10,723 bases of DNA from Bacteroidia bacterium. Lineage in GTDB: Bacteria > Bacteroidota > Bacteroidia > Bacteroidales > BM523. The position numbers and the translations under genes were made by a program. Numbering within the stretch: position 1 is the first letter of the stretch; each line of letters opens with the position of its first letter. This document shows, one piece after another, positions 10,603 through 10,723 of this stretch. A model generated the notes under the pieces. It had not been told where the DNA came from. It ran no database searches and saw only the letters and a program-made list of their open reading frames with translations. Location: NCBI GenBank assembly GCA_016209245.1, contig JACQWN010000179.1, positions 1 to 10,723 on the forward strand, read 5' to 3'.

Positions 10603-10723
10603 AACCTGATAAAAGTTACACGAATCTTTGAAAACCTATTATCTGATAAATGGGTAATAGAAAAAGGAGATTTGAAGCCGGGTGTGTATTTTGTGGAAGT
10701 GAAGGGGGAAATGGTATATTGGG
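10603..10723 (+). pseudogene. type IX secretion sorting-domain-like tail without a visible start (runs off window)
   Basis: After the in-frame TAG at 10600-10602 a frame stays open for 40 codons to the window end. It reads ...SDKWVIEKGDLKPGVYFVEVKGEMVYW. The GDLKPGVYFVEVKG part is characteristic of the C-terminal sorting domain of proteins secreted by the Bacteroidetes type IX system, where it directs export and surface attachment. Normally it ends a large secreted protein, but here no start codon or upstream passenger domain is present. A stop precedes it, and the next gene upstream is on the other strand. It is most likely a remnant of a broken or rearranged secreted-protein gene. A short gene with an unusual start (TTG within GDLKPG) is unlikely. 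Confidence 0.6.

Overview
The window looks like a chromosomal piece of an AT-rich member of the Bacteroidetes (Bacteroidales-like, probably environmental or from a metagenome). The evidence is a surE/lpxB cluster, a DUF4369/TlpA-type thiol-disulfide protein, a periplasmic-TPR/PAS/SpoIIE-phosphatase sensor, an AAA-ATPase/PD-(D/E)XK gene of the DUF1703 type, an end resembling a type IX secretion sorting domain, and several TAnnTTTG-type -7 promoter elements. No Shine-Dalgarno pattern stands out.

Layout. Positions 1-1860 (+) form a tight overlapping operon: the 3' part of surE, a 94-residue three-helix membrane protein, and lpxB (lipid A synthesis). A 144-base gap with a long imperfect inverted repeat follows and may end the operon. 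Positions 2005-3162 (+) encode an exported SpoIID/LytB-domain protein. It converges with 3169-4706 (-), a DUF4369 plus thioredoxin-fold protein that is split into two frames by a 44-base imperfect tandem duplication. Positions 4928-7966 (-) are one large gene for a signal peptide, TPR array, membrane helix, PAS domain and SpoIIE/PP2C phosphatase. It is interrupted by an in-frame TAA at 7352-7354. Its phosphatase domain also carries three in-frame inserts made of repeats, two of them palindromic. Divergent promoters lie at about 7988-8067. On the other side come a HEPN-domain gene (8196-8585, +) and its minimal nucleotidyltransferase partner (8564-8932, +). The partner has lost its middle to a stretch holding a 15-bp-arm palindrome. 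An AAA-ATPase/nuclease-fold gene (8916-10454, -) converges on that remnant. The window ends in an open frame resembling a type IX sorting tail with no visible start.

How it fits together. The left third is core envelope biology. The right half looks like accessory DNA, more A+T-rich over about 8000-10550, with toxin-antitoxin-like and DUF1703-type genes. The most striking theme is the density of short palindromic repeats of different sequence. Some lie between genes, one breaks a gene, and others appear to have been accommodated in frame inside a protein. Three genes are broken within about 6 kb, so either this locus is decaying or the assembly has errors here. The sequence alone cannot decide between these.
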